Assembly: GCA_020345785.1 (NCBI GenBank)
Contig: CP070771.1
Span: forward strand, 1,497,842-1,503,601
DNA: 5,760 nucleotides
Source of the DNA: Desulfobacterales bacterium
Lineage (GTDB): Bacteria > Desulfobacterota > Desulfobacteria > Desulfobacterales > JAFDCJ01
Direction: 5' to 3'
Part shown: positions 1-5,453 of the stretch, piece after piece
Layout of the letters: each line of letters opens with the position of its first letter
Numbering within the stretch: the stretch's first letter is position 1
Notes under the pieces: model-generated
What the model saw: only the letters and a program-made list of their open reading frames with translations
What the model was told of the DNA's origin: nothing
Databases searched by the model: none
Program-made: the position numbers and the translations under genes

Positions 1-27
1 CTAATCTTGTTTTCTTTGTGGCCTTAA

Positions 28-180
28 ACCGCAGGAATACATCCGTATTTCGAGGATTTAAAACGAGGCACCAACAAAGAGTTTGGGCCAAAAGACTTTT
101 TTGAGATAGCTTCTAGTATCTTTGTTGGTAATTTAATATTTTCATTTAGGCTTGAATTTAAAATCTATGATATGTGCTGA
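28..180 (+). other. Unidentified short open frame at window start, possible gene end
   Basis: Frame 1 is open for 50 codons between a TAA at 25-27 and a TGA at 178-180, and reads with a protein-like composition (an acidic and aromatic stretch, then a hydrophobic FVGNLIFSF segment). There is no ATG and no ribosome-binding site, so if real it would be the C-terminal tail of a decayed gene. The same stretch carries an 11-bp inverted repeat. I do not recognise a family, and a chance open frame in AT-rich DNA is at least as likely. Confidence 0.15.
70..129. repeat. 11-bp perfect inverted repeat, 38-bp spacer
   Basis: ACCAACAAAGA at 70-80 is matched exactly by its reverse complement TCTTTGTTGGT at 119-129. 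The arms are separated by 38 bases. The repeat lies in gene-poor DNA beyond the end of the methyltransferase remnant. It could be a weak hairpin, the ends of a very small inserted element or chance; no target-site duplication is evident just outside the arms. Confidence 0.4.
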
Positions 181-235
181 AGCAATTGTGAAGAGAAAGA
201 CGCCGGGGTGCCTGCCGTGTCCGCTGAGGACTGAA

Positions 236-252
236 AAGCTATTCGATAGCTT
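236..252 (-). terminator. Short hairpin downstream of the methyltransferase remnant
   Basis: AAGCTAT and ATAGCTT form a perfect 7-bp stem around a 3-nt loop. Read on the minus strand the stem ends in TTTT before a C, so it could act as a weak intrinsic terminator for the minus-strand operon, about 55 nt after the remnant's stop codon. The stem is A/T-rich and the T run short, so termination would be inefficient. Confidence 0.3.
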
Positions 253-307
253 GCACCTACGTATGGCTGTGCTCAGTATCGGCTGATGGTTTTATAAGTT
301 TTCCTGA

Positions 308-629
308 TCATGCTGGTTTTTCAGCGCGGAACAAAACACCTTTGGTTTTGGGGGTACTGTTAAAACCAGTTTTACCTGCGAGTTCAACCTGTTGAAAGCC
401 GACTTTTCCCAATAAGGCCAGGAAATCCTTTCCCCACGCCACAATACGAGGAAGCAACCTCATTTGGGAGTTTTCCGATCAGATTTTTGTCATACTTTCG
501 CGCTTCAAGGCCTTTTATGCCGGTAGGATAATTAAATTGCCCATCCGGACTGATAGCAACTTTAGCATACTTTTCCCGAATACCTTCTTCGATTTTTCTG
601 AGATCTTCCGTAGTGATTTGAGAATACAT
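308..629 (-). pseudogene. Remnant of SAM-dependent methyltransferase (arsenite methyltransferase-like), internal deletion plus frameshift
   Basis: The N-terminal part (ATG at 627-629) reads like the start of the arsM/UbiE-type methyltransferases found in arsenic and thiol-stress operons: an amphipathic helix (EEGIREKYAKVA), then YPTGIKGLEARKYD and SSYCGVG, where the family normally continues CGVGNPF. Instead the frame runs nine more unrelated codons to a TGA at 384-386. In the +1 frame the sequence continues as VAWGKDFLALLGKVGFQQVE and GKTGFNSTPKTKGVLFRAEK to a TGA at 308-310, a typical C-terminus of the same family. So both ends are present while the SAM-binding core and catalytic cysteines (normally well over 100 residues) are gone. 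The joint lies near 428-442. The frame is open further upstream to an ATG at 726-728 that overlaps the stop of the selenoprotein gene; I prefer the internal ATG because family similarity starts there, although its ribosome-binding site (GGA) is weak. Family assignment is from remembered motifs. Confidence 0.75.
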
Positions 630-720
630 AGTTTTTTTCCGTTTTGGCAGGCGATTAAAAATTCCTTCTTTTGCGCATAATTTTTTCCTTGTTGATTGAT
701 TACTTACGGGGACAATTCGT

Positions 721-2463
721 TTATCCATCGCGTTCGGATTTCATCAAATCAGACATGCGATTCAAAAACTGATCGGGCGGCAAAAAGTCCACCAGTCGCA
801 GGTTGGGAAGCTCTCGCCCCTGTGCATCTAAAAAGACAACGGTGGGTACGCCCTTGATGTCATACTGTTTCAGCAGGCGTTCGTGAACCGGGTTCCCTGC
901 CCGGGTGACGTCCACTTTGATCATTGTAAAATGACTTTCTGCGTGTTTGACCACGTCGGGGTGATGGAAGGTGGCCTCTTCGAGTTCGCGGCAGGGGCTG
1001 CACCAGTCAGCATAAAAATCGATGATCACTGGTTTGTTTGCGTTTTTTGATTCCGCTAACAGTTGATTCGAGTAGATATTCCAGGTCACCCCGGGCCCCT
1101 GCAGGAACCAGTTCCCAACCAGCAGAGTAGGTATGACAACGGCTGCGATTCCAACAGCAGTCCTAATCCATTCAAATGCGCGGAAGTTGGCCTTTGTTTT
1201 ATCGATCCAGCCCAAATGGAGCCCCGCGGCCAAAGCCAGAGCTGCTGAAAAGAAAACGCCGGCCGTTTTTGGTAAAACCGACCCGATAAAATAAACCGCC
1301 ATTCCCACCAGAACCCAACCCATGAGTTTTCTGACCCAGAACATCCATTCGCCCAAGCGGGGAAGCCTGCTGATGTTTCCCGAAAAGACGGCTAAAAAGA
1401 AAAGCGGCAGTCCGAGACCGAGACTTAAGGTAAAGAAGACGATGAAACCAAGCCACGCGCTTCCCAGGCCGGCAACCCAGGTCAACAACCCCAGCACGAA
1501 GGGACCGATGCATGGCGCGGCGACAATCCCCATGGTAAGTCCCATGAAAAGGGCGCCCAAATATCCGGCATAGGTTTTTGACGCTGCCTGCATCAGGTTG
1601 CCGGGAAGGCGCAGTTGCCACCATCCAAAAAGGCTTGTGGCCATTAGCACCAATATCGCTGCCACAAAGACAAGTACCAAGGGGTTTTGTAGCATTGCCC
1701 CCATCAGTCCGCCTGTCAGGGCCGCAACAACTCCCAGAGTCGAATTAGTGATTGATAATCCTGCAATGTAACACAACCCATGGCCGATCAACCGACGCTT
1801 ACCGCTTCTTCCACCGAAATAGGAAATCGTTACGGGAATCAGGGGATAGACACACGGAGTCAGATTCAGGGCCATGCCGCCAGCGAATATACCCAGCAGC
1901 GTCCAGATCATGGCCCAGCCGTATAGCGCTCCCGGTGCTTCCGGCTGTTTTTCCATGCCGGCAAGTCCCGCCGGTGCTGTTTCTACGGGCAGGTTCTTTG
2001 CCTGCCACTGGGGGTATCCCAGAGGATCGCGAAAGACATTTTTATAACCAAGCTGCACAGCTGCCCGAGCTGCCGAGTCGCTTCGGACTCATGTCAACCC
2101 GGCTCAGTAAAACACGATTGACCGGCCTTTATCCTCGCCCAATAACTTTTCCAGATCCGCCTTTTTACGCCAACGTGCCAGCCAAGTAGGTTCCATGGGA
2201 AAGTTAACGGCCCCTTGAATATGGCCGGTTCGGTACTCCCATTCTTGACGGGTATCAACCACAAGCAGACTGCCCCGGCCTTTGTTGTACCGTTTCCATA
2301 AATCGTCGGTTGAAATGAGCTGATAGCCGCCTTTTTCCGCTTCAATCACGACGTCTGGCCAAGTCGCCTCTTTGGGGAAGACCGCACGATTGGTCAGCCA
2401 CAAGACCCCCACGGTCACAGCAATGGCTGCAAGGGCCAGAAGGGTTCGTTTTCCATTTCTCAT
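721..2463 (-). CDS. Rhodanese-DsbD-thioredoxin fusion selenoprotein with two selenocysteines (UGA at codons 120 and 125)
   Basis: Seen: one frame of 580 codons interrupted only by two TGA codons, giving the rhodanese loop FYUAGLTU. Domains: a positively charged start and one hydrophobic anchor (about residues 6-24); a periplasmic rhodanese domain (about 45-155, VVDTRQEWEYRTGHIQGAVN, then GYKNVFRDPLGYPQW after the active loop); a DsbD-like membrane domain of about eight helices with the two redox cysteines Cys204 (NLTPCVYP) and Cys318 (AAPCIGPF); and a C-terminal thioredoxin domain with WCSPC (Cys488, Cys491) and the cis-Pro GVPT at about 540. In ordinary DsbD an Ig-like alpha domain stands where rhodanese stands here. 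Start chosen: ATG 2461-2463, with AAAGG about 7 nt upstream, 52 nt after the regulator; the upstream extension would run into that gene. Known: DsbD moves electrons from cytoplasmic thioredoxin to periplasmic partners. Inferred: the attached domains reduce the Sec pair, serving persulfide, polysulfide or thiophilic-element chemistry. Cleaving at the TGAs would give two useless halves with the active loop lost. Confidence 0.88.
2058..2072 (-). promoter_or_regulatory. bSECIS-like hairpin 2 (serves the TGA at 2089-2091)
   Basis: On the mRNA, CAGCU (2072-2068) pairs with AGCUG (2062-2058) around the 5-nt loop CGGGC; one further G-U pair is possible. The loop begins 22 nt after the second UGA and again has G as second base. 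It lies directly after hairpin 1, so each UGA has its own correctly spaced stem-loop. CAGCU occurs three times nearby, so alternative pairings exist. Confidence 0.6.
2075..2091 (-). promoter_or_regulatory. bSECIS-like hairpin 1 (serves the TGA at 2104-2106)
   Basis: On the mRNA, GAGUC (2090-2086) pairs perfectly with GACUC (2079-2075) around the 6-nt loop CGAAGC; a U-G pair extends the stem by one. The loop begins 19 nt after the first UGA and has G as its second base, matching what I recall of the bacterial SECIS consensus (small apical loop, G within its first two bases, 16-37 nt from the UGA). The second UGA is itself in the 5' arm. An alternative longer pairing of GCCGGG with CUCGGC is possible. 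Confidence 0.65.
2089..2091 (-). other. In-frame TGA, proposed selenocysteine 125 (second loop position)
   Basis: This second TGA lies exactly five codons after the first. It aligns with the second Cys of the C-x4-C loop seen in the neighbouring ArsR-rhodanese protein. The frame then continues VRSDSAARAAVQLGYKNVFR, a normal rhodanese C-terminal half. A second hairpin has its apical loop starting 22 nt downstream of this codon. Confidence 0.85.
2104..2106 (-). other. In-frame TGA, proposed selenocysteine 120 (rhodanese catalytic position)
   Basis: This TGA replaces the catalytic cysteine of the rhodanese loop. The upstream frame ends in SIVFY and the frame continues AGLT. In the adjacent regulator the equivalent loop is VAYCRGPYC, so the codon aligns with the first Cys. 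A bacterial-SECIS-like hairpin has its apical loop starting 19 nt downstream of the TGA. Confidence 0.87.
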
Positions 2464-2515
2464 GAAATGCCTTTCTTGATTGACCCATGATTCGAACCGT
2501 TTATCGATGACCGCT

Positions 2516-3187
2516 TCAATCGCCGATCTCCACCGGCAGACCCATTGCCCGCCAATCCTGAATGCCCTCTTCAAGGCGAATTGCTTTAAAACCCTGTCCG
2601 CGCAGCATCTCGACAGCCTCCATAGCAAGCACGCAGTACGGTCCTCGGCAGTAGGCGACAATCTCCTGATCCCTTGGTAATTTGGATAACAGTTCTTTCA
2701 AGCGCCCTAATGGAACCGATAGTGCGCCGGGAATATGACCTGCCTTGTATTCATCCACAGGTCGAACATCTAAAACGGTGACGCCGCCCTCGATCACACG
2801 CTTCAGCAGGTCGTTTCTATTTACCGGTTCCATACCCTCTCTGCCTTCTAAGAAACGACGTTTGATCATATCTACTTCTGCCAATCGGTGTTCCGCCAAC
2901 ACGCGCATGGTTCGGAAAAACTCGCACACCATCTCATCCGCAAGGCGGTATTTGACGTAGAGACCCTCTTTTTCCGCCTTGACCAGCCGTGCCGCTCTGA
3001 GTGTCTGCAGGTGTTGCGATGTATTGGCCAATGTTAGATCGGTTTCCTTTGAAAGGGTTTCAACCGTTTTCTCACCCTGGCAGAGCAGGTCGAGCATTTC
3101 TAATCGCTTGGGGCTCGATACTGCTTTACCAATTCTTGCAAATTGTTCGTAAATGGCATCCTTGAATTGTCGGCTTGGGTTTTTCAT
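2516..3187 (-). CDS. ArsR/SmtB-family regulator fused to a rhodanese domain
   Basis: A 223-aa cytoplasmic transcription regulator. Residues about 14-85 form the winged helix: SSPKRLEMLDLL, then the recognition helix region TLANTSQHLQTLRAARLV (52-69) and wing EKEGLYVKYRL. Residues about 120-220 form a rhodanese domain with VLDVRPVDEYKAGHIPGA and the active loop VAYCRGPYC (Cys180, Cys185), ending in the usual DWRAMGLPVE. Length and domain order fit the known ArsR-rhodanese family. Start ATG 3185-3187, with GAGG 8 nt upstream. It is the first gene of the operon and its own promoter carries an inverted repeat, so autorepression is likely. The ligand is not visible: classical ArsR metal-site CVC motifs are absent, so sensing through the rhodanese cysteines (persulfide) or through Cys36 and Cys88 is an inference. 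It also gives an internal Cys reference for the Sec positions of the next gene. Confidence 0.93.
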   Translation of the reverse strand: MKNPSRQFKDAIYEQFARIGKAVSSPKRLEMLDLLCQGEKTVETLSKETDLTLANTSQHLQTLRAARLVKAEKEGLYVKYRLADEMVCEFFRTMRVLAEHRLAEVDMIKRRFLEGREGMEPVNRNDLLKRVIEGGVTVLDVRPVDEYKAGHIPGALSVPLGRLKELLSKLPRDQEIVAYCRGPYCVLAMEAVEMLRGQGFKAIRLEEGIQDWRAMGLPVEIGD

Positions 3188-3202
3188 GACTCCATCCTCA
3201 AC

Positions 3203-3224
3203 TAATCAATTAATCGATTGATTA
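3203..3224. promoter_or_regulatory. Perfect inverted-repeat operator, probable ArsR-rhodanese binding site
   Basis: TAATCAAT (3203-3210) and ATTGATTA (3217-3224) form a perfect 8-bp inverted repeat with a 6-bp centre. The site starts immediately after the -10 box and covers the expected transcription start, 15 bp before the regulator's ATG. Size, A/T-rich half-sites and position fit ArsR-family operators. Confidence 0.75.
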
Positions 3225-3253
3225 TTTATGGGCTAATGAAATCGAATTGTCAA
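3225..3253 (-). promoter_or_regulatory. Sigma70-type promoter of the regulator-selenoprotein operon
   Basis: On the minus strand a perfect TTGACA -35 (3253-3248) is followed after exactly 17 bp by CATAAA (3230-3225), a 4/6 match to TATAAT. The operator abuts the -10. This should be a strong promoter when not repressed. Confidence 0.75.
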
Positions 3254-3268
3254 TGAATGTTTTCGATT
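3240..3268. repeat. 7-bp inverted repeat flanking the -35 box
   Basis: AATCGAA (3240-3246) and TTCGATT (3262-3268) are exact reverse complements on either side of the -35 element. The AATCGA core also occurs in the centre of the main operator (AATCGATT, 3212-3219). It could be an auxiliary operator or chance in A/T-rich DNA. Confidence 0.4.
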
Positions 3269-3684
3269 AACCCGTTCCAACCATACTCATGCCACAGCCC
3301 CATATGTTGTAATGTAGATTTTTTTTCAAACACCGATCCCTAGCCAGGGTGATGAAAGCTATCATCTCGATTCAGTCTTGTTTTAAGTCTCTATGGGATC
3401 AGTCTATGGGCTCCGGTCTTGCATTGTGAATAAAGGCGGGGTCAGATGCTTTTGGACTGCCCCTTTTCGGCACTGGCGGCTAATAACCCGACGACTGAAA
3501 AAGGCACGCAGAATAAATCTAAGTGCCTCAAGACATGGTGTCGAAGGTCGGATTTGTCAGATAGTTAATGATTACAAAAAGTTACTAGATTTTATGTCAG
3601 TTTGTGTTAGTCTAAACGAATTTTTGTGCGGCTCCGGCTGCATCATCGCATATCAATCGCATATAAAAATAATGTTTCTTAAAA

Positions 3685-3709
3685 CGCCCATTTTACCTCT
3701 AAAATGGCG
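3685..3709 (-). terminator. Terminator-like hairpin, best read on the minus strand
   Basis: CATTTTA (3689-3695) pairs with TAAAATG (3700-3706) around a 4-nt loop. After one bulged C the stem continues CGC/GCG for three more pairs. On the minus strand it is followed by TTTT, so it may be an intrinsic terminator for something transcribed leftward through 3738-3920. The T run is short. Confidence 0.4.
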
Positions 3710-3737
3710 GCACTAAGCACGAAATTAGCCCTCTTTT

Positions 3738-3920
3738 TTACTCTTGTTCAAGATTATCAATTGCTCGCTTTGGTCCGATCTTCCTGACTCGCAGAACCTT
3801 TCCCGCCGTCTCGATACGGGCCGGCTCCACGGCTAGCGTGGGGGAATCGAATTTTATTGGGACCATCGACCCGTCGACCCATGGTAGGCAGGGACCGCCT
3901 GTTAAAGTGTCATTGAGGGT
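3738..3920 (-). pseudogene. Possible unidentified gene remnant (C-terminal fragment)
   Basis: The minus strand is open for 60 codons between a TGA and a TAA in a patch richer in GC than its surroundings. It reads in a protein-like way (FDSPTLAVEPARIETAGKVL, then a basic stretch). It has no ribosome-binding site and no intact start. A terminator-like hairpin lies about 30 nt after the stop. Other frames of the same patch are also fairly open, so the call is weak. I do not recognise the family; a transposase tail is conceivable but unsupported. Confidence 0.25.
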
Positions 3921-3935
3921 TCATTGGCAACATAG

Positions 3936-4014
3936 TTGACTTATTTGTTAAATGAACAGGCAATAAGCTTGGTTAAATCAAAAGACTAGAATAATTAATT
4001 TGACTTATTTATTA
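3936..4014. repeat. 15-bp direct repeat (14/15), 49-bp spacer
   Basis: TTGACTTATTTGTTA at 3936-3950 recurs as TTGACTTATTTATTA at 4000-4014. Both copies contain TTGACT, which resembles a -35 box, but no good -10 follows at 16-18 bp. The pair could be a duplicated regulator site upstream of the plus-strand gene, or footprints of an excised element. Confidence 0.45.
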
Positions 4015-4264
4015 TAGCGGCCTAATGATGTCAGAATCGAATTGAAAGCTCTTCCGCGATCCTTTGTGATTTTCTGTAGCGGCTCCACTGAGATCGTGCC
4101 GACAGACCGTGGAGAATGCGCCGACCGGCGGCAAGGCCCGGAAAGCAGTTAGGGATGTTTGGCCTTGAATTAGCGAGCGGATGCCGGGCAGGACCGGTTT
4201 TTGCTCCAGGTGCGGAAGGGCAAACGTTTTTATTGAACCTCTTTGAGATTAAAGGAGAATTCTC

Positions 4265-5143
4265 ATGTTCTATCCCCTTGAGCCACCCCGCCCTACGCCG
4301 GGGAAAAAGCAGGCGGCGGCGCTGGTGATTTTGAACCCTGCGCAGTCGCGCAGACTCGTCGCCAAGGGGGCGGTGGCCTGCCCCATCGTCCAAAACGCCT
4401 ATCGCAACGGCCTGATTATCATTGCCCGAGGCATCACCAATGCTTATGTCATCGAGGAACTCTTCAACATTACCATCGAAAACAAGGCCAATCAGACCGT
4501 GGGTTTTGTAGGGCAGGGCATGACCAACGTTTCGGCCACTCCGCCGCCTTCGACCTTGCATGTCATCGAGAGGGGCCATGTCATCGAAGGGGCCGACTCC
4601 AATGTGGAGATTCTCAGGTTCAAGAAGGGCGATGTTCTCATAAAGGGGGCGAATGCCATCGACCACACCGGCCTGACTGCCACTTGCGCCTCTTCGCTCA
4701 AATGCGGCACTATGGGCATGTCTTGGCCGATCATCACTCCTCGGGGAGGCGAATTTATCATCCCGGTAAGTTTGGAAAAGATGGTTCCCTCCGTCATGAC
4801 CGCGGCCCAACACACCGGCGTTTATCATTTCAAATACTCGATGGGCCTGCCGGTCAAGCTTGTTCCCCTACTTGAAGCCAAGGCCATTACCGAAATCGAG
4901 GCTCTGGCCCTGCTGTGCGGTGTGACCGCCTATCACGTCGGTTCCGGAGGCGTGGCCGGCTCGGAAGGCTCGATCCACTTATCTCTCGAAGGGGATGAAG
5001 ATAAGATCGAACAGGCCATGGAATTGGTCAGATCTCTTGGTGATGAACCGCCGGTTACCATGCCCGACAAATACAGGATCGCCGATCCGGCGGAATACGA
5101 TTATGACGCCCAAGCCCAATTGGACGTTTTAGGAGGAATCTGA
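4265..5143 (+). CDS. Conserved-looking protein of unknown function, 292 aa
   Basis: A clear gene: ATG preceded by AAGGAG about 8 nt upstream, GC-rich coding sequence unlike its AT-rich flanks, and stop at 5141-5143. No signal peptide or membrane segment is evident, so it is probably cytoplasmic. Visible elements: GLIIIARGITNAYVIEEL (49-66) looks like a beta strand with a loop and a helix; GDVLIKGANAID (122-133); three cysteines at 141, 147 and 218; a glycine-rich turn with GSGGVAGSEGS (226-236); then IHLSLEGDEDKIEQAMELVR (237-256), a strand-helix unit reminiscent of small ferredoxin-like or ACT-type modules. I have seen similar hypothetical proteins in sulfate reducers and methanogens but cannot name the family, so no function is offered. 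It stands alone on the plus strand with about 240 nt of unexplained leader. A 265-codon antisense frame over its 5' half is a shadow. Confidence 0.88.
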   Translation: MFYPLEPPRPTPGKKQAAALVILNPAQSRRLVAKGAVACPIVQNAYRNGLIIIARGITNAYVIEELFNITIENKANQTVGFVGQGMTNVSATPPPSTLHVIERGHVIEGADSNVEILRFKKGDVLIKGANAIDHTGLTATCASSLKCGTMGMSWPIITPRGGEFIIPVSLEKMVPSVMTAAQHTGVYHFKYSMGLPVKLVPLLEAKAITEIEALALLCGVTAYHVGSGGVAGSEGSIHLSLEGDEDKIEQAMELVRSLGDEPPVTMPDKYRIADPAEYDYDAQAQLDVLGGI

Positions 5144-5453
5144 GCCGAGGAGACGGCCCAAACGGCTATACATAAGAAATCCAAACCACTTTTAGGATCG
5201 AGAGAAGATAGAAGCAAATACCAGTCATCAAAGTCAGTGCCGCTATGGCGCGGAAGAAACCGGACGATGAATCCAAGCTCGGGTTCGGTGTTCCCTGAAT
5301 TATCCTCCTGATTAATTTTATGCTTTAAATATTTGACCAAGGGGTGAATCATCCGGACATTGGAATTTCCCAGCCAAGAACAAAATTATTGCTCAACAAT
5401 GCGGTACCAGGCCATTTGCACAAATGCCGACAGATATCTGAAAGGGTCCAAAT
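5144..5453. other. About 310 bp between two plus-strand genes, no intact gene
   Basis: Apart from the possible aminotransferase fragment I see no gene, no clear terminator after the 292-aa gene (no hairpin with a T run) and no strong promoter for the cupin gene. The minus-strand 83-codon frame at 5101-5352 lacks a ribosome-binding site and overlaps the upstream gene's end. Confidence 0.5.
5212..5298 (+). pseudogene. Possible N-terminal fragment of a branched-chain amino acid aminotransferase
   Basis: Between a TAG at 5209-5211 and a TGA at 5296-5298 the plus strand reads IPVIKVSAAMARKKPDDESK followed by LGFG. The DESKLGFG stretch after a basic linker resembles the N-terminus of IlvE-type aminotransferases, where the family continues with TDHMF. 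Here similarity ends abruptly after GFG. If the resemblance holds, this is a gene start whose body was deleted. The original ATG seems lost, leaving only an internal ATG (5245-5247). The match is short and from memory, so chance is a real alternative. Confidence 0.35.

Larger units (their letters stand above)
3269..4264. other. About 1 kb without a convincing gene
   Basis: No frame here combines a ribosome-binding site, protein-like composition and a recognisable family. A plus-strand 107-codon frame at 3393-3716 has no recognised motif. Visible items, listed separately, are a terminator-like hairpin at 3685-3709, a GC-richer minus-strand frame at 3738-3920 and a direct repeat at 3936-4014. 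An imperfect hairpin (GGGG-T-CAG with CTGCCCC, 3438-3463, then TTTT) is also present. The mixture of GC-rich and AT-rich patches suggests gene or insertion remnants. Confidence 0.5.

Noticed and set aside
721..2058. Separate DsbD gene starting at GTG 2056-2058
   Set aside because: That start lies inside the C-terminal half of the rhodanese domain, the encoded first residues are rhodanese sequence, and no ribosome-binding site precedes it.
2464..2661. Upstream extension of the rhodanese frame to a start at 2661
   Set aside because: It would overlap the regulator gene by about 145 bp, has no family similarity, and places the membrane anchor 67 residues in. The ATG at 2461-2463 has a ribosome-binding site and gives a normal signal-anchor start.
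3393..3716. 107-codon plus-strand frame
   Set aside because: It has no ribosome-binding site, irregular composition and no recognisable domain. I treat it as chance.
4183..4204. CCGG-CCGG hairpin followed by TTTTT in the leader of the 292-aa gene, considered as an attenuator
   Set aside because: The stem is only 4 bp, too short to support a terminator or riboswitch call.
4031..4828. 265-codon minus-strand frame
   Set aside because: It is antisense to the well-supported plus-strand 292-aa gene, has a low-complexity basic composition and no recognisable motif.
5101..5352. 83-codon minus-strand frame
   Set aside because: It has no ribosome-binding site, overlaps the end of the 292-aa gene, and the opposite strand gives the more meaningful reading.
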